14,406 nucleotides of DNA, from positions 4,873 through 19,278 of the forward strand of contig MGEY01000053.1 of assembly GCA_001791615.1 (NCBI GenBank), given 5' to 3'. Below the pieces are notes generated by a model. The model ran no database searches, was not told where the DNA came from, and saw only the letters and a program-made list of their open reading frames with translations. The DNA comes from Candidatus Uhrbacteria bacterium RIFOXYA2_FULL_40_9. Its GTDB lineage: Bacteria > Patescibacteriota > Patescibacteriia > UBA9934 > GWF2-40-263. Positions 12,779 to 14,406 of the stretch are shown here, in pieces (position 1 is the first letter of the stretch; every line of letters begins with the position of its first letter). The position numbers and the translations under genes were made by a program.

Positions 12779-13874
12779 GCAAACAGGAATTGAAATAACA
12801 GAACGCCCTCTTCATGTAAAGCTTTGGACCCGGCTTAATGTACGACTTTCTCATAAAGATCGTTTGATGTTTACAAAATATCTTTCGGTTTTGTTAAAGT
12901 CAGGATTACCAATTGATAATGCAATTGAAACATTATTAAGCCAAGCAAAAGGTCCTTTGAAAGTGATTTTGCTTACTTTACATACTACATTGAAACGGGG
13001 AGATCCTCTCGCAAAAGGACTCGAGGCCTACCCTCAGGTATTTGATCTCGTCTATTTAAATTTGATTCGCGCAGGGGAAGCCTCTGGAACATTACAAACA
13101 AACCTTGAACATTTGGTTGAACAACTTCAGAAGGAACATGATCTTCGCCAAAAGATTCGTGGCGCAATGATTTATCCTGTCACGATTATTCTAGCTGCTC
13201 TTGCGATTAGTATTGGGATTATTGTTTTTATATTACCAAGCATTCAAGATGTGTTTTCTGCATTGCACGCAGAACTTCCTCTTCCAACACGTATTCTTCT
13301 TTGGATTGCTCGTGTGACCACGGAAAGTGGGTCTCTTGTTGTTTTATGTCTTATTGCCTTTTTTATTTTCGTGATTATTATCAGAAGGATTAAAGCTGTT
13401 CAGCCAATGATTCATACAATCCTTATTCATCTTCCTTTGATTGGACCAATGAGTAGGCGAGTAAACATTGGTCGATCTTCCCGGCTTATGGGAACGATGC
13501 TCGTGGGAGGAATGTCTATTGATGAAATCCTCCCAATTATTCGAACAGTTCTTAAAAATGCCCTCTATAAAAAGATGTTTATTCGCATGGAAGAGGAAGT
13601 GTCACAAGGAGAGAGTACAAGCGCTGTGTATGCACATTTTCCCCAATTGATTCCTCCCATGGCTCTTCGTATGATTTATGTGGGTGAGCAAACAGGGTCT
13701 TTGCCAGAAATGCTTCTTTATCTTGCAGATTTTTATGAAAAAGAAATTGATGAAGTGACAAAAAGTTTGGCTTCTTTACTCGAACCCTTTTTATTAATTT
13801 TTATTGGTGTGATGGTTGGAGGACTTGCCCTTTCTATTATGATGCCTATTTATCAAGTTGTAGGGCAGTTTTAA
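12771..13874 (+). CDS. pilC: Second PilC inner-membrane platform protein
   Basis: A 367-residue GspF/PilC family platform protein. The first T2SSF repeat begins near FTKYLSVLLKSGLPI (34-48) with GEASG (102-106); the second begins near IGRSSRLMGTMLVGG (233-247) with GEQTG (305-309). Hydrophobic spans are at about 134-156, 187-205 and 338-360. The start overlaps the end of pilB2 by 8 bases, which fits translational coupling of an ATPase and platform that work as a pair. It has the same layout as PilC at 3954 but the sequences differ clearly throughout, so it is an old paralog or part of a separately acquired set. Confidence 0.93.
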   Translation: MSKQTGIEITERPLHVKLWTRLNVRLSHKDRLMFTKYLSVLLKSGLPIDNAIETLLSQAKGPLKVILLTLHTTLKRGDPLAKGLEAYPQVFDLVYLNLIRAGEASGTLQTNLEHLVEQLQKEHDLRQKIRGAMIYPVTIILAALAISIGIIVFILPSIQDVFSALHAELPLPTRILLWIARVTTESGSLVVLCLIAFFIFVIIIRRIKAVQPMIHTILIHLPLIGPMSRRVNIGRSSRLMGTMLVGGMSIDEILPIIRTVLKNALYKKMFIRMEEEVSQGESTSAVYAHFPQLIPPMALRMIYVGEQTGSLPEMLLYLADFYEKEIDEVTKSLASLLEPFLLIFIGVMVGGLALSIMMPIYQVVGQF

Positions 13875-13875
13875 T

Positions 13876-14382
13876 ATGCAAAATGCCAAACGTGGTATGA
13901 CTCTTCTTGAAGTGTTGGTCGTCATGGCTCTTGTGACGATCATTTTTGGAGTTTCAACCGTGGCATTTGTACGCATTCAAAGAAGTTTCCTTCTACAGTC
14001 TGCAGATGTGGTTGTGGCACAAGTGTTGTCGACTGCACAACAGCGCGCACAAAGTGGAGTATTGGGTACTTCTTGGGGAGTGTATTTTCCTTATGATGAG
14101 GATTCACGTAAGGCAACAGAATTGATTATTTTTTCTGGTGAGACGTATGAAAGTCGCGATGTAAGCCAAGATCTTTTTTTTGAGATTTCAACAAGTATTT
14201 TGTTTGAGAAAGTAGATTTTAGTGGAGCAGGGGAAGATGTAGGGAATGATCATCAAATCGTGTTTTCTTTATTTTCGGGAGCCACAGAGCAGTATGGTTC
14301 TCTCACTCTTGAAATTTATCAAATCGAACAAGTTCTCTTTGTTTCTCCTGAAGGGATGATTGTTCTTGAAGGAATTCCTTAA
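13876..14382 (+). CDS. GspH/FimT-like minor pilin of the second cluster
   Basis: A 168-residue prepilin with leader MQNAKRG and mature start MTLLEVLVVMALV, cut between G7 and M8, with Glu at mature position 5. One helix runs to about residue 30. AQQRAQSG followed by SWGVYFPYD (about 67-75) matches the WGVY motif of the pseudopilin at 5052, so the two are probably equivalent subunits of two pilus sets. It starts 1 base after the pilC2 stop and ends 1 base before the next ATG, a tight operon. The order B-C-H repeats the B-T-C-H order of the first cluster. Confidence 0.87.
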   Translation: MQNAKRGMTLLEVLVVMALVTIIFGVSTVAFVRIQRSFLLQSADVVVAQVLSTAQQRAQSGVLGTSWGVYFPYDEDSRKATELIIFSGETYESRDVSQDLFFEISTSILFEKVDFSGAGEDVGNDHQIVFSLFSGATEQYGSLTLEIYQIEQVLFVSPEGMIVLEGIP

Positions 14383-14383
14383 T

Positions 14384-14406
14384 ATGGAACATTTCAAAGA
14401 GCAACA
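14384..14406 (+). CDS. Start of a further gene, cut by the right edge
   Basis: An ATG 1 base after the preceding stop opens MEHFKEQ and runs off the window. The same TAA-T-ATG spacing precedes the gene before it. By position it would be another pseudopilin, but seven codons cannot show that. Confidence 0.4.

Noticed and set aside
1..14406. CRISPR arrays, tRNA or rRNA genes, insertion sequences, integrase or attachment sites
   Set aside because: No regularly spaced direct repeats, RNA gene signatures, transposase motifs or flanking inverted repeats were seen; the window is almost fully coding on one strand.

Overview
The window looks like a chromosomal piece of an ultra-small Gram-positive-like bacterium of the Candidate Phyla Radiation (Patescibacteria, probably a Parcubacteria-type lineage). 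This is an inference. It rests on the AT-rich composition, a type IV pilus locus with no visible secretin or pilN/pilO genes, start codons without Shine-Dalgarno sequences, and several poorly conserved pseudopilins beside well conserved PilB/PilT/PilC motors. TGA ends the kinase gene and no gene needs TGA as a sense codon, so the standard bacterial code applies. All genes are on the + strand.

Region 1 (1-1128) holds the 3' part of a sensor histidine kinase, whose H-box is visible at the left edge, and a single-domain CheY-like response regulator. A terminator (1180-1212) closes this unit. A promoter with an extended -10 (1242-1250) opens the next.

Region 2 (1260-10777) is a long type IV pilus operon: pilB (MshEN plus ATPase), pilT, pilC, a GspH/FimT-like pseudopilin, a giant modular pilin, a PilW/GspJ-like pseudopilin, a PilX-like protein, a PilM-like actin fold protein and a pilin. 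A strong terminator (10785-10813) ends it. Two genes here are interrupted: pilB by a one-base frameshift near 1864-1868, and the PilM-like gene by an in-frame TAA at 9353-9355.

Region 3 (10829-14406) is a second pilus set. A paralogous pilin has its own promoter and terminator. It is followed by a separately promoted pilB2-pilC2-pseudopilin run with overlapping or 1-nt-spaced genes, which continues off the right edge. PilB2 lacks the N-terminal MshEN domain.

The products together would build and retract a type IV pilus: PilB ATPases extend, PilT retracts, PilC is the membrane platform, PilM is the cytoplasmic docking protein, the pilins form the fibre and the pseudopilins its tip. The standout is the 945-codon modular pilin at 5501-8338. 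Its pilin N-terminus carries 14 LVIVD-like beta-propeller repeats, enough for two seven-bladed propellers, which makes it a candidate pilus-tip adhesin or host-recognition protein.
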